A DNA stretch of 48,489 nt from a virus. Location: positions 1 to 48,489 of the IMG/VR virus record IMGVR_UViG_3300025168_000012; one strand, written 5' to 3'. Below are positions 7,484-16,403 of the stretch, piece after piece (the stretch's first letter is position 1; the number at the start of each line of letters is the position of its first letter). The notes beneath the pieces were generated by a model. That model saw only the letters and a program-made list of their open reading frames with translations. It was not told the DNA's origin and ran no database searches. The position numbers were made by a program, and so were the translations under genes.

Positions 7484-8159
7484 AAAGAAAGATACAACCA
7501 AAAAATCAAAGCGTAATTATCGTTATGAAGGTGGTTCTATCATGGTTCCTGTGGAACGTGCTGAAAGAGCGGAAGAACTGGATGATATGGAGAACATGGA
7601 ACTTCCTTTAGAAATGGAAGACACACAGGAAGAGCTTCCAATGGAAGAACTAGAGGATACTTACCCAAATGCGACTCTAGAGGAAATAGAAGCCGCACAG
7701 AAGCCCGACGAAGAAATGGAAGACGACCACATAGTTTTTATTCTAACAGAAGCCTTGGCATTAGAGGAACGAGAATATTTAATGCAAACGTTAGAAAACG
7801 ACCAAAAGCTTAGCGACATTTTTGACAAAGTAGTAGGAACGGCTGCTGAGTTTTCCGGGGAAGGAGAAGTTGAAGGCCCCGGCACTGGTATATCAGACTC
7901 AATACCCGCACGTTTATCGGACGGAGAGTTTGTGATGACTGAAAAAGCTACTGAAGAATTAGGCGCAGATAATCTACAAATTATGATGGATGATGCTGAA
8001 CGCGCCTATGACGGTGGTGTGATGAGAAAAAAGCGTTATCTTGGAGGTAGTATTACAGATAACGAAGAGGAGCTAGGATTGGAGAGTTCAGATAGCACTG
8101 ACGACGAAATACGAAAGTTAATGAGTCTGAAAGCTAACAAAACTCCAAGTCTTAGATAA
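7476..8159 (+). CDS. Acidic head-assembly protein with GPGTGISDSIPARLSDGEF motif
   Basis: 227 aa. The N-terminus is basic (MRKKKDTTKKSKR), residues of about 25-85 are extremely acidic and low complexity, and residues of about 133-160 contain the conserved phage signature GPGTGISDSIPARLSDGEFV, which recurs at the ends of structural or assembly proteins in many marine podoviruses. A C-terminal helical region follows. Located between portal and scaffold genes, it is probably a minor virion or assembly protein. The molecular role of the signature is not known to me. Confidence 0.65.
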   Translation: MRKKKDTTKKSKRNYRYEGGSIMVPVERAERAEELDDMENMELPLEMEDTQEELPMEELEDTYPNATLEEIEAAQKPDEEMEDDHIVFILTEALALEEREYLMQTLENDQKLSDIFDKVVGTAAEFSGEGEVEGPGTGISDSIPARLSDGEFVMTEKATEELGADNLQIMMDDAERAYDGGVMRKKRYLGGSITDNEEELGLESSDSTDDEIRKLMSLKANKTPSLR

Positions 8160-8170
8160 TTTTAATTTAC

Positions 8171-8258
8171 GGCTACCTTGACAAGCCAAGCCCCATAAAT
8201 TTTTCTTAGGCCAATAGAAAAAATGAGTATGGCTACCTTGCAGAGTACAAGCCCCGTA
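8171..8258 (+). repeat. Duplicated intergenic element before the scaffold gene
   Basis: Two related 28-base elements start 60 bases apart (8171 and 8231). Each begins with GGCTACCTTG and has AAGCCCC 7-8 bases later. The second lies in a 16-codon open frame (8223-8273) whose TGA overlaps the scaffold ATG at 8270, so it may be a leader peptide coupling translation. The element may instead act as RNA structure or a processing site. Confidence 0.6.
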
Positions 8259-8269
8259 GGAGATATATT

Positions 8270-9112
8270 ATGAGTGAAATAAACCAAGTAGAGGAGAAAA
8301 CACCAAATCCGTATAACATGAATAAGTCTTGGCATAAGCCGGATGGCCCTCGTGTGGATACTGCGGACCAGATGTTTTTTGAAAGACCACAGCAACAGGC
8401 TACCCCCGAAGATGACGAGGCCCCTGAAGAAGAAAGAACTGCGGCTCCTAAGAAACGTACTAATTATAAAAAAAGATATGATGATTTGAAGCAGCACTAC
8501 GATAACAAGGTAAATGAGTTTAAACAACGTGAACAGCAGTTGTTGGCACAAACAACACCTACTTACACAACTCCCAAAACTCAAAAGGATTTGGAAAAGT
8601 TTAGACAAGATTACCCTGATTTGTACGATACGGTAGAAACTGTAGCACACTTACAAAGTGCAGAACAAGTAAATCAACTTCAAGGTCAGTTGGAAGCTAT
8701 TCAAGAACGTGAACATCGCATTGTTCGTCGCGAAGCGGAAGCAGACTTGATAGCTAAACATCCAGATTTTGATGAGATTAGAGGTTCTGATTTTTTTCAT
8801 GAGTGGGCGGAAACACAACCAGAGCAGATTCAGGCTTGGATTTATAACAATCCTGATAATTCTCAGCTTGCTTCAAAAGCCATTGACCTTTTTAAATTAG
8901 AAAATGGGATAAAAACTCAAACTAAATCGCAGTCCAGAGCACAGAATCAAGGTTCAGCAGCCGATATGGTTTCAACCAAAACAAAAACCATTGACGCCAG
9001 GGAACCTAAAATTTGGACTGAACGGGAAATCGCTGCAATGTCTTTAGACCAGTTTGATAAGTATGAAGAAGATATACGACAAGCTTTGGCTGAAGGCAGA
9101 GTAGTACAATAA
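8270..9112 (+). CDS. Scaffolding-like capsid assembly protein
   Basis: 280 aa, directly upstream of the major capsid gene. The N-terminal 65 residues are acidic and Pro-rich, followed by a long charged, Gln-rich helical region (about 66-190; KKRYDDLKQHYDNKV, QLQGQLEAIQEREHR) of coiled-coil type, a linker, and a C-terminal helix (about 245-280). Elongated acidic helical proteins directly before the coat gene are usually internal scaffolds that direct prohead assembly and then leave. The assignment rests on this shape and position, not on a recognised domain. Confidence 0.75.
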   Translation: MSEINQVEEKTPNPYNMNKSWHKPDGPRVDTADQMFFERPQQQATPEDDEAPEEERTAAPKKRTNYKKRYDDLKQHYDNKVNEFKQREQQLLAQTTPTYTTPKTQKDLEKFRQDYPDLYDTVETVAHLQSAEQVNQLQGQLEAIQEREHRIVRREAEADLIAKHPDFDEIRGSDFFHEWAETQPEQIQAWIYNNPDNSQLASKAIDLFKLENGIKTQTKSQSRAQNQGSAADMVSTKTKTIDAREPKIWTEREIAAMSLDQFDKYEEDIRQALAEGRVVQ

Positions 9113-9136
9113 TACTCAATCTAGGAGGTCAACAAT

Positions 9137-10126
9137 ATGGCTTATAATCAATCAGACCAGTTTTTTGAACCAAGTACAGATACGAATGCCAACTTTGGTA
9201 ACTCTGTAAGTGGTCAGAATAATTCTTTCTTTCTACCTAAAGTTTATTCTAAGCAGGTTCTAAACTTTTTTCGTAAGTCTTCTGTAGCGGAAGCAATTAC
9301 GAATACGGACTATGCGGGTGAAATTAGCAACTTTGGTGACAGTGTACGAATTATCAAAGAGCCGGAAATTACTGTTTATCAGTACGAGCGTGGTGCAGAT
9401 GTTACCGCCACTAAACTAACTGACCAAGAAGTTACATTGGTCGTTGATACAGCAAACGCCTTTAAATTCATTGTTGACGATATCGAAAAAAATATGTCGC
9501 ATGTAAACTGGCGAGACGCAGCAACATCTGCGGCAGCTTACGCTTTGCGTGACGCTTTCGATGAAGGTGTAATCGCTGTGATGTTTGCTGGTGTATCGGC
9601 GTCGAGTCCTAACCATATTCTAGGTTCGGACAATGCAACTGACCTTGCTGCTGGTACCTTCGATGGTACTGGTAACTTGGACATTGGTTTTGGGTCTTCT
9701 GAGCATGACCCTATTGACGTTCTTTCTCACATGGCCCGTCTTCTCGACGAGCAGAATGTGCCGGAAGAAGGACGCTGGTTTCTAGCGAATCCAGAGTTCT
9801 ATGAGGTGCTTGTTCAAAGCTCTTCGAAACTTCTGTCAGTAGATTATAATGCTGGGCAAGGTTCGATTCGTAATGGTCTAGTCAGCTCTGGTAAGCTACG
9901 TGGATTTAATATGTATAAAACCAACAATATCGCTTCTACCTCTAACGCGGCTGGTAAGTGTATTGCTGGACATATTAGTTCGACAGCTACTGCTCAGACT
10001 ATCACTAGCACGGAAGTTATTCGTGACCCTGATAGCTTTGGCGACATTGTACGTGGTCTTCACGTCTATGGCGGTAAAGTCCTACGGGCCGGTGCCCTCG
10101 CGTCAGCGTTCTACGGAATCGACTAA
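9137..10126 (+). CDS. Major capsid protein
   Basis: 329 aa behind a very strong ribosome binding site (TAGGAGGTC), as expected for the most abundant virion protein. The sequence fits an HK97-fold coat protein: an N-terminal arm (about 1-45), a beta-rich segment (VTLVVDTANAFKFIVDDIEKN, 20 residues shown as about 94-114), a long spine-like helix region (AATSAAAYALRDAFDEGVIA), then a domain with VPEEGRWFLANPEFYEVLV, the usual hallmark in podoviral coat proteins, and a C-terminal beta segment. It follows the scaffold gene and is followed by a long hairpin that may limit readthrough. Confidence 0.9.
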   Translation: MAYNQSDQFFEPSTDTNANFGNSVSGQNNSFFLPKVYSKQVLNFFRKSSVAEAITNTDYAGEISNFGDSVRIIKEPEITVYQYERGADVTATKLTDQEVTLVVDTANAFKFIVDDIEKNMSHVNWRDAATSAAAYALRDAFDEGVIAVMFAGVSASSPNHILGSDNATDLAAGTFDGTGNLDIGFGSSEHDPIDVLSHMARLLDEQNVPEEGRWFLANPEFYEVLVQSSSKLLSVDYNAGQGSIRNGLVSSGKLRGFNMYKTNNIASTSNAAGKCIAGHISSTATAQTITSTEVIRDPDSFGDIVRGLHVYGGKVLRAGALASAFYGID

Positions 10127-10140
10127 CCGTAACTAGGTAA

Positions 10141-10186
10141 GGGGGTCTTTTACGCTGCACTACAAGTTTTCGCGTAAGAGTCCCCC
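10141..10186 (+). terminator. Long hairpin after the major capsid gene
   Basis: A 15-base arm at 10141-10155 (GGGGGTCTTTTACGC) pairs with 10172-10186 with one G-U pair and one mismatch, around a 16-base loop. It starts 15 bases after the capsid stop. The following bases AAGCCTTTT give only a short T-run, so it may be a partial terminator that lowers expression of the tail genes, or a 3-prime stabiliser of capsid mRNA. Confidence 0.75.
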
Positions 10187-10210
10187 AAGCCTTTTAAGGA
10201 ATTTTTAAAA

Positions 10211-10372
10211 ATGCCACAACTAGGAAGTAACGAAAAACCTTTTGTAATGAGTACTGGTACAAAAGTTAGCAAAGAAAGTCGCTTTCGAAAGAATTTTAAT
10301 AAATCAAAATACGATGAAAATTATAGTCGTATTTTTAAGAAAGAGTCTATAGGAAAGGAGAAACTAAAATGA
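10211..10372 (+). CDS. Small basic hypothetical protein, 53 aa
   Basis: ATG at 10211 follows AAGGA. The product is rich in Lys, Ser and Asn (FRKNFNKSKYDENYSRIFKK), strongly basic and probably disordered. It lies between the capsid hairpin and the tail genes, and its TGA overlaps the ATG of the next small gene (10369). No family is recognised. Its place suggests a minor virion or assembly factor. Confidence 0.6.
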   Translation: MPQLGSNEKPFVMSTGTKVSKESRFRKNFNKSKYDENYSRIFKKESIGKEKLK

Positions 10373-10548
10373 TGCAGATGTTACCGCCATTTAGCCAAAT
10401 GGAGATGTATCCCGAAGAAAAAAAAGTACCTGATGGTCAACAAGACCACCAGAGTATTTTTGAACTAGAAAATAAATTTGATAACTCAGGGCACAAGCAA
10501 GGAGTTAAATATAATTACGAGCAACGGATGAAAACAGTAGGATATTAA
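10369..10548 (+). CDS. Small hypothetical protein, 59 aa
   Basis: It begins at 10369 behind a strong AAAGGAG box and overlaps the preceding stop. The N-terminus is Met/Pro-rich (MMQMLPPFSQMEMYP), then acidic and Gln-rich, ending in YNYEQRMKTVGY. It ends three bases before the next gene. Function is unknown. The tight packing between capsid and tail-tube genes makes it likely to be real and possibly a virion component. Confidence 0.6.
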   Translation: MMQMLPPFSQMEMYPEEKKVPDGQQDHQSIFELENKFDNSGHKQGVKYNYEQRMKTVGY

Positions 10549-10551
10549 TCT

Positions 10552-11322
10552 ATGGCTACGACTTACCTTCAACTGGCTAATGAACTTTTAAGAGAGCTAA
10601 ATGAAGTAGAATTAACTGCTGCTAATTTTGCTGACTCTAAAGGTATTCAGACTCACGCCAAAGACCTTGTAAATAGGTCTTATCTTGATATAGTAACCGA
10701 GGAACCTCAATGGCCCTTCTTAGCTGTTGGCGAGTCAGGTGCGACAGACCCAATGTATGGTAATACTTATATTGAAACTGTTGCGAACACTCGTTGGTAC
10801 GAATTAAAAGCGGCTGCAAGTAGTATAAAGGATGATTATGGTTCCGTAGATTGGGATAATTTTATGCTTACAACTGTAGGTGTAAGTGGCGAAAGTGCGC
10901 CTTATACTATTCGTAATTTACGATATACAAGTATAGAAGAATGGAAAGATTACTACAGACTCGGGCAAAATAAAGATGACGCAAACCAAGCAAACGGTGG
11001 CACACCTTCAAGAGTAATTAAAAGTCCTGATAATCGAAAGTTTGGACTATCACCTATTCCCGACCAAGTGTACCGTATCTGGTTTTATGCTTTTAATCTT
11101 CCTACAGAACTGTCCGCGTATGGAGATGAAATAGTTTTTCCAGATTTGTATGTGCCTGTGCTTATAAATAGAGCAAGGTATTACATGCACCAATTTAAAG
11201 ACAACGCACAAAATGCTGTTTTTTCTTTAGATGACTACAAGCGTGGTTTAAAAACAATGAAGCTACACCTACTAGACCCAACTCCTAATTATTTTAAAGA
11301 TGACCGTATAAGGTTTATATAA
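10552..11322 (+). CDS. Head-tail connector / tail tube protein A-like
   Basis: 256 aa. The opening (residues 1-60; YLQLANELLRELNEVEL, then a helix with KDLVNRSYLDIV) and the following beta-rich core with ARYYMHQFKDNAQNAVFSLDDYKRGLK (in pieces) match the pattern of podoviral adaptor proteins such as T7 gp11 or P22 gp4, which bind the portal and carry the tail. Its end shares one base with the start of the 538-aa partner, as the two tail proteins do in many podoviruses. Sequence likeness is by eye. Confidence 0.72.
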   Translation: MATTYLQLANELLRELNEVELTAANFADSKGIQTHAKDLVNRSYLDIVTEEPQWPFLAVGESGATDPMYGNTYIETVANTRWYELKAAASSIKDDYGSVDWDNFMLTTVGVSGESAPYTIRNLRYTSIEEWKDYYRLGQNKDDANQANGGTPSRVIKSPDNRKFGLSPIPDQVYRIWFYAFNLPTELSAYGDEIVFPDLYVPVLINRARYYMHQFKDNAQNAVFSLDDYKRGLKTMKLHLLDPTPNYFKDDRIRFI

Positions 11323-12938
11323 TGGCACAGTCACAACCATATGGTGTATCGTGTAAGGGCGGTTTAAACACTAATTTAAATCAGTTTGAAATGTTAGCAC
11401 AGCCCGGAGTTGCTACAACTCTTGAAAACTTTGAAGTAGACTCTGATGGTGGCTATAGACGTATCAACGGCTTTGTAGCTTTTGGTGGTGACGACGCAAC
11501 AAAACCAAATAGCACAAATGCTATTCTTGGTCTTTTTGTTTATGCGGACGGCCTTATTGCTTGCTCTGGAACAAATATTTATTTTACATTAGACGGAGAA
11601 ACGTGGCTTCAAATTAATAAAGCCTCGGTAGCTGGAGGTGGGGATGATTATACTGCTTTTACAGGACGTTCTTCACTTGCGCGAACAAATCAAGCGCAAT
11701 GTAATTTTACAGAATATGAAGGTGATTCTACTTACGGCGAAGTTGTGATTACAGATGAGTCTTCAGCTACAAAACCTTTTTATTTTAAAATGGCAGGTTC
11801 AGGCGCTTTAAGTAACCGCACTTATTTTGCAAAAGAAATTACAGTATCAGGCACTGTGTACCCCACAACTTGTATTGTTCACGATAGGCATTTAGTTGTC
11901 GCAGGAGACGACACTAATCCAAATACAATTTATTATAGCGGAACCGATGATATAGATGATTTTACAAGCACTGGTTCAGGTACGATTAAACTTGATGACA
12001 AAGTAATTGGCATTCGTTCATTTCGAAGCGACTTAGTAATTTTTTGTAAAAACAGTATATATAAACTTCAAAATATAAATAATAGTTCAACAATTGTTGT
12101 AGCTCCGGTAACAAAGAATGTAGGTTGTTTAGATAATCATAGCATTCAAGAAATTGGAGGTGACTTAGTATTTTTAAGCTCAGACGGTGTGCGGACTATT
12201 GCAGGAACATCAAGAATTGGTGACGTAGAACTTAGTTCGGTGAGCCGCCAAATTCAGCCCATAATAAATGATATAGCTAAAAAGATTAATACTTATGTAG
12301 TTGATAGTGTAGTTCTTCGACAAAAATCACAGTATAGAATTTTTTACACAACTATTACAGAAGACTCGTCGGGAGCCAAAGGAATTATAGGTTCGCTTAC
12401 AAGCAACGGTTTTGAGTGGTCAGAAACAAAAGGTATTCAATGTAGAGCAGTTACGTCGGGATTTAACTATGCTGGTGTAGAAAAAGTATACCACGGTGAT
12501 AGTGACGGCCATGTTTATATACATGATTCTGGAAATGCTTTTTATCATTCAGGTTCTTCAGCAAACATTAGAGCAACATATGTAACACCTAATTATGATT
12601 TTGGAGACTTTGGAACTCGAAAAAATATAAATTATGTAAAAATTTCTATTAGTCCTGAAGGAAATTGTACCCCTACATTACGTGTAAGATATGACTATGA
12701 AGATACATTACGTCCTCAACCCGATGATTATAATCTTAGCGCTATTCCGTTACCCTCTCTTTTTGGAGAAGGCACTTTTGGAACATCGACTTTCGGAGGA
12801 ACTAATGACCCTATGGTAAGACAGGCGGTACAAGGAAGTGGATTTACATCTAGCTATAGAATACGGACAGAGGATGTAAAGGCCCCCTATGCTATTAATG
12901 GTCTTTACATAGACTACACCCCGACGAATAGGAGATAA
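11322..12938 (+). CDS. Tail hub / tail tube protein B-like
   Basis: 538 aa, starting on the last base of the previous stop. It is almost entirely beta, with repeated strands and NIYFTLDGETWLQ, IIYYSGTDDIDDF-like and DLVIFCKNSIYKLQN patches that suggest a beta-propeller, as in T7 gp12 or the P22 gp10 hub. Such proteins plug the tail channel and hold the fibres. The start (QPYGVSCKGGLNTNLNQFEML) is typical of this class. It sits between the adaptor-like gene and the fibre gene, which supports the call. Confidence 0.72.
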   Translation: MAQSQPYGVSCKGGLNTNLNQFEMLAQPGVATTLENFEVDSDGGYRRINGFVAFGGDDATKPNSTNAILGLFVYADGLIACSGTNIYFTLDGETWLQINKASVAGGGDDYTAFTGRSSLARTNQAQCNFTEYEGDSTYGEVVITDESSATKPFYFKMAGSGALSNRTYFAKEITVSGTVYPTTCIVHDRHLVVAGDDTNPNTIYYSGTDDIDDFTSTGSGTIKLDDKVIGIRSFRSDLVIFCKNSIYKLQNINNSSTIVVAPVTKNVGCLDNHSIQEIGGDLVFLSSDGVRTIAGTSRIGDVELSSVSRQIQPIINDIAKKINTYVVDSVVLRQKSQYRIFYTTITEDSSGAKGIIGSLTSNGFEWSETKGIQCRAVTSGFNYAGVEKVYHGDSDGHVYIHDSGNAFYHSGSSANIRATYVTPNYDFGDFGTRKNINYVKISISPEGNCTPTLRVRYDYEDTLRPQPDDYNLSAIPLPSLFGEGTFGTSTFGGTNDPMVRQAVQGSGFTSSYRIRTEDVKAPYAINGLYIDYTPTNRR

Positions 12939-12943
12939 TTTGA

Positions 12944-15736
12944 ATGGCTAGTTACACAAGACAGAGTTCGTTTTCAGATGGAGATACAATAACCGCAGCG
13001 TTATTTAATAATGAGTATAATCAACTCTTAAATGCTTTTGCTTATGCTTCTTCAAGCACAACGGGGCACCGTCACGACGGAACTACTGCTGAAGGCGGTA
13101 ATATTCATACAATAGGCGACCAAGATTTTTTAAATAAAATTGTAGCGGATAGTACAAATAATCGTTGGGGAGTTTTTGTACAGGTTTCAAGTTCGGCAGT
13201 AGAACAAATTAGAATATCTGATGGCGTTGTTTCACCAGTTACAGATAACGATGTAGATTTAGGAACATCTTCTTTAGAATTTAAAGATTTATTTATCGAC
13301 GGTACAGCTCATATTGATACTTTAGATGTTGATGTCAATGCTACAGTTGCTGGTACATTAGGAGTTACAGGAGCTTTAACAGGTTCTAGCACTATTCAAG
13401 GTACTACTATAACCGCGACAACCGCTTTTGTACCTGATGCTTCTGACGGCGCTGCACTCGGAACAAGCGCATTAGAGTTCTCAGATTTATTCTTAGCCGA
13501 TGGAGCAGTTATAAATTTTGGTGATGACCAAGATGTTTCACTAACTCACGTAGCAGATACAGGATTACTTCTTTCAAGTACGGACCAGCTACAGTTTGGT
13601 GACTCTGGAACTTATATTTATCAAAGTGCCGATGGTATACTAGACCTTGTAAGTGATACTGAAATTGAATTAACTGCAACTACAATAGATATTAATGGTG
13701 CTGTCGCGATGGATGGTGCTATTACGGGCGGAACAAACATTACTATCTCTGGAGAGTTGGATGCAGCTACTCTGGACATTAGCGGAAACGCTGACATTGA
13801 TGGTACTACTAATTTAGACGCGGTTGATATTGATGGAGCCGTTCAAATTGACGCAACGGTTACGGTAGGTGTAGACGACACTGGATATGACGTTAAGTTC
13901 TTTGGTGATACCGCTTCAGCTTACATGCTTTGGGATACATCAGCCGATGATTTAATTCTTGGTGGAGCTGCGCGAGTAGTTGTACCCGCAAGCGGCTTAG
14001 TAATAGGAAGCACAGCAGTAACATCTACAGGGGCGGAACTAAACATTCTTGACGGTGTGACAAGCACCGCAGCAGAACTCAATATCATAGACGGCGACAC
14101 AAGCGCCACTGGCACTACTCTCGCGGACGCGGACAGGGTTATAGTAAATGATGCAGGAACGATGAAACAAGTCGCGCTTACTGACTTTGAAACTTATTTT
14201 GAAAGTGCAATAGATACTTTTAGTACGATTGATATTAATGGTGGCTCTATCGATGGAGCAACATTAGGAACAAACAGTGCAATAACCCAAGCTGTTATAG
14301 ATGATATTGACCTAAACGGTAAAGTTATTACGATGACGGGTTCGAGTAGTGACACCGCAGTATTTACTGCTGGCACTAACGGGACACTTAGTATTGTCAC
14401 AACTGACGATGCTGCCGCAGCCGCTAATATTCAAATCACTGCGGACGGTACAGTTGATATTGATTCTGCTGGAGTATTAACTTTAGACTCTGGCGCAGCG
14501 ATTAATATTGAACCTGCTGCCGGTTCTGCCATTCTATTAGACGGTACGATTAGTGTAGATGCAGGTGTGGTCACTGGTGCTACATCAGTTACTTCTACAG
14601 CTTTTGTAGGCGCTTTAACGGGTAACGTAACAGGAAACGCTAGTGGCACAGCAGCCACAGTAACCACTGCTGCACAGTCTAGTATCACAAGTCTTGGAAC
14701 TTTAACAACCTTAACAGTTGATAATGTAATTATAAATGGCTCTACTATTGGGCACACAGGCGACACAGACTTAATCACTGTAGCTTCAGGAATAGCCACA
14801 GTTGCTGGTGAAGTCTCAATGACTACCCTAGACATTGGCGGAACGAATGTTACAAGCACCGCAGCAGAACTAAATGCCTTAGACGGCATAACCGCTGTAG
14901 TAGGAGAATTAAACGCCTTAGATATTGGTTCAACGGCTGTTGGAACAGCAGTAGCTTCTAAAGCAGTTATCTTAGATTCTAATAAGGATTACACAGGTGT
15001 AAGAAACTTAACAATCTCTGGAGAACTTGATGCCGCAACATTAGATATTAGTGGCGCGGTAGATGTAGATGGCGCGGCTACCTTTAACGGTAACACTACG
15101 CTTGGTAACGCCGCATCTGACACGGTGACAGTAACCGCAGATGTTGCTAGTCATTTAATTCCGTCCGCAGATGGTACCTACGATATTGGAGCAACAGCGA
15201 GTCGCTGGCGTCAAGGCTTCTTTGACGAAATAGAATGCAGCAGCAACTCTTCGCTTACTGCCGGTTCGGCCAACGCAATATTTCTCGGATATGGCGGTGG
15301 AGAGTACGGCTTAGAGATTAAGACTGACGGTGATACCGGCGTGGCTGTTTACTTTCTACACTCCACGACGACGGCTTGTGGAACTATTACTGTTGGAAGC
15401 TCAGCCACTGCTTACAACACCAGCTCAGACTACCGACTCAAAGAAAATGTAACGGAAATGGAGGGAGCAATAACTCGGTTAAAAGCTCTCAATCCGGTGC
15501 AGTTTAATTGGATTATCGACGATACAAATGAGCCGGTAGATGGGTTCTTGGCGCATGAGGTAACGCCGGTCGTTAAACAGGCCGTGCACGGGGAGAAGGA
15601 TGCGCTCATGCCAGATGGAGAAATTAGTCCGCAAGGTATCGACCAAAGCAAACTTGTCCCGCTGCTTACCGGCGCATTGCAGGAAGCAATTGCAAAAATA
15701 GAAGTTCTTGAGGCACAGGTATGGGAACTTCTTTAA
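12944..15736 (+). CDS. Tail fibre with C-terminal S74 intramolecular chaperone
   Basis: 930 aa receptor-binding fibre. Residues 1-120 form the virion-attachment part. A long Ala/Thr/Ser/Asp-rich beta-repeat shaft follows, with recurring TSTAAELN.LDG units (about 360-385 and 640-660) and two copies of ISGELDAATLDISG. The end (from about 826) is a peptidase S74 chaperone: it starts with SDYRLKENV, where these domains self-cleave between Ser and Asp after the fibre trimer folds, and closes with a coiled coil. The last 500 bases look more GC-rich than the shaft, hinting that the tip was acquired separately. It is preceded by a TAGGAGA box. Confidence 0.93.
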   Translation: MASYTRQSSFSDGDTITAALFNNEYNQLLNAFAYASSSTTGHRHDGTTAEGGNIHTIGDQDFLNKIVADSTNNRWGVFVQVSSSAVEQIRISDGVVSPVTDNDVDLGTSSLEFKDLFIDGTAHIDTLDVDVNATVAGTLGVTGALTGSSTIQGTTITATTAFVPDASDGAALGTSALEFSDLFLADGAVINFGDDQDVSLTHVADTGLLLSSTDQLQFGDSGTYIYQSADGILDLVSDTEIELTATTIDINGAVAMDGAITGGTNITISGELDAATLDISGNADIDGTTNLDAVDIDGAVQIDATVTVGVDDTGYDVKFFGDTASAYMLWDTSADDLILGGAARVVVPASGLVIGSTAVTSTGAELNILDGVTSTAAELNIIDGDTSATGTTLADADRVIVNDAGTMKQVALTDFETYFESAIDTFSTIDINGGSIDGATLGTNSAITQAVIDDIDLNGKVITMTGSSSDTAVFTAGTNGTLSIVTTDDAAAAANIQITADGTVDIDSAGVLTLDSGAAINIEPAAGSAILLDGTISVDAGVVTGATSVTSTAFVGALTGNVTGNASGTAATVTTAAQSSITSLGTLTTLTVDNVIINGSTIGHTGDTDLITVASGIATVAGEVSMTTLDIGGTNVTSTAAELNALDGITAVVGELNALDIGSTAVGTAVASKAVILDSNKDYTGVRNLTISGELDAATLDISGAVDVDGAATFNGNTTLGNAASDTVTVTADVASHLIPSADGTYDIGATASRWRQGFFDEIECSSNSSLTAGSANAIFLGYGGGEYGLEIKTDGDTGVAVYFLHSTTTACGTITVGSSATAYNTSSDYRLKENVTEMEGAITRLKALNPVQFNWIIDDTNEPVDGFLAHEVTPVVKQAVHGEKDALMPDGEISPQGIDQSKLVPLLTGALQEAIAKIEVLEAQVWELL

Positions 15737-15816
15737 AAGCGTAGAAGAGTTTAGTTGGTAATCGTGGGTGATAGTAGTTAACTTTATAAATAAAAATACA
15801 CAACAGGAGGTTTAAA

Positions 15817-16086
15817 ATGCCTAAAATGTACGGAGAAAAGTTTCCATACCCTAAGAGTGGTATGCAGCCAGCAGCAATGGACAGGCTACACGCACCAACT
15901 TCAGTTGTCTCAGGTGGCGCAAATGATATTTACTCACCAGAAGTATCTCGAGTAGCTGACACATCTATTTATCTTTCGGCAGCACCTTCAATTAGCGGAG
16001 GGGCTAACGATGTTGAAAATCCAAATCCTCCTAAAACAGCAGGTGGTGCAAACGATATTTATTTGAGTGACAATGAGACGGTTTAA
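15817..16086 (+). CDS. Small protein with three SGGAND repeats
   Basis: 89 aa behind a very strong AGGAGG box, which suggests high expression. GGANDIY occurs at about residues 33-39 and again near 76-82, with a variant GGANDVE near 61-67, separated by linkers rich in Ser, Pro and Ala. The N-terminus is basic and Pro-rich. No family is recognised. Short repeat motifs of this type could bind another virion protein in several copies. Its stop overlaps the ATG of the next gene. Confidence 0.6.
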   Translation: MPKMYGEKFPYPKSGMQPAAMDRLHAPTSVVSGGANDIYSPEVSRVADTSIYLSAAPSISGGANDVENPNPPKTAGGANDIYLSDNETV

Positions 16087-16385
16087 TGCACGAAGAAGAG
16101 AACATTCTTTTTAACAGGAATAGAATGTCTAAATCAATTGGAACGTCCAGCGACCTCACTAGATTTTCACGCGATAAACTAGTAGAAGAAATGGCATTAG
16201 AGGCACTCGACAGAATTGCAAAACACGAAAAAGAGTGTGGTATAAGATGGGCTGAGGCTATTGTTGAACTTCGAGAATTAAAGAGTGCTACAAAAAACCA
16301 TGCGGCAAGATGGGAAAAACTAGCTTGGCTTATTGTGGTTTCAATGTTGACCTGTATAACTACAATATTAACTTATCATATATAA
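16086..16385 (+). CDS. Coiled-coil protein with C-terminal membrane anchor (XhlA/holin-accessory-like)
   Basis: 99 aa. A charged helical region (about 28-75, ending KSATKNHAARWEKLAWLIV) leads into one C-terminal transmembrane segment (about 78-98, WLIVVSMLTCITTILTYHI). This layout is that of XhlA/haemolysin-type phage lysis accessory proteins and of some membrane anchors. It lies in the virion block rather than in the lysis cassette at 30.6-32.7 kb, so a role in lysis is uncertain. It overlaps the preceding stop by one base. Confidence 0.55.
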   Translation: MHEEENILFNRNRMSKSIGTSSDLTRFSRDKLVEEMALEALDRIAKHEKECGIRWAEAIVELRELKSATKNHAARWEKLAWLIVVSMLTCITTILTYHI

Positions 16386-16403
16386 ACATAGGAATATTAT
16401 AAA

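Noticed and set aside
8174-8200. TTGACA at 8179 as a promoter
   Set aside because: No acceptable -10 hexamer at 15-19 bases; the hexamer belongs to the duplicated GGCTACCTTG element.
8162-8650. Leftward 162-codon frame across the scaffold start
   Set aside because: Antisense to a well supported gene; composition of Cys, Phe and Leu typical of shadows.
14431-14889. Leftward 152-codon frame inside the fibre gene
   Set aside because: Shadow of the repetitive Ala/Thr/Ser-rich fibre coding sequence; hydrophobic, without start signals.
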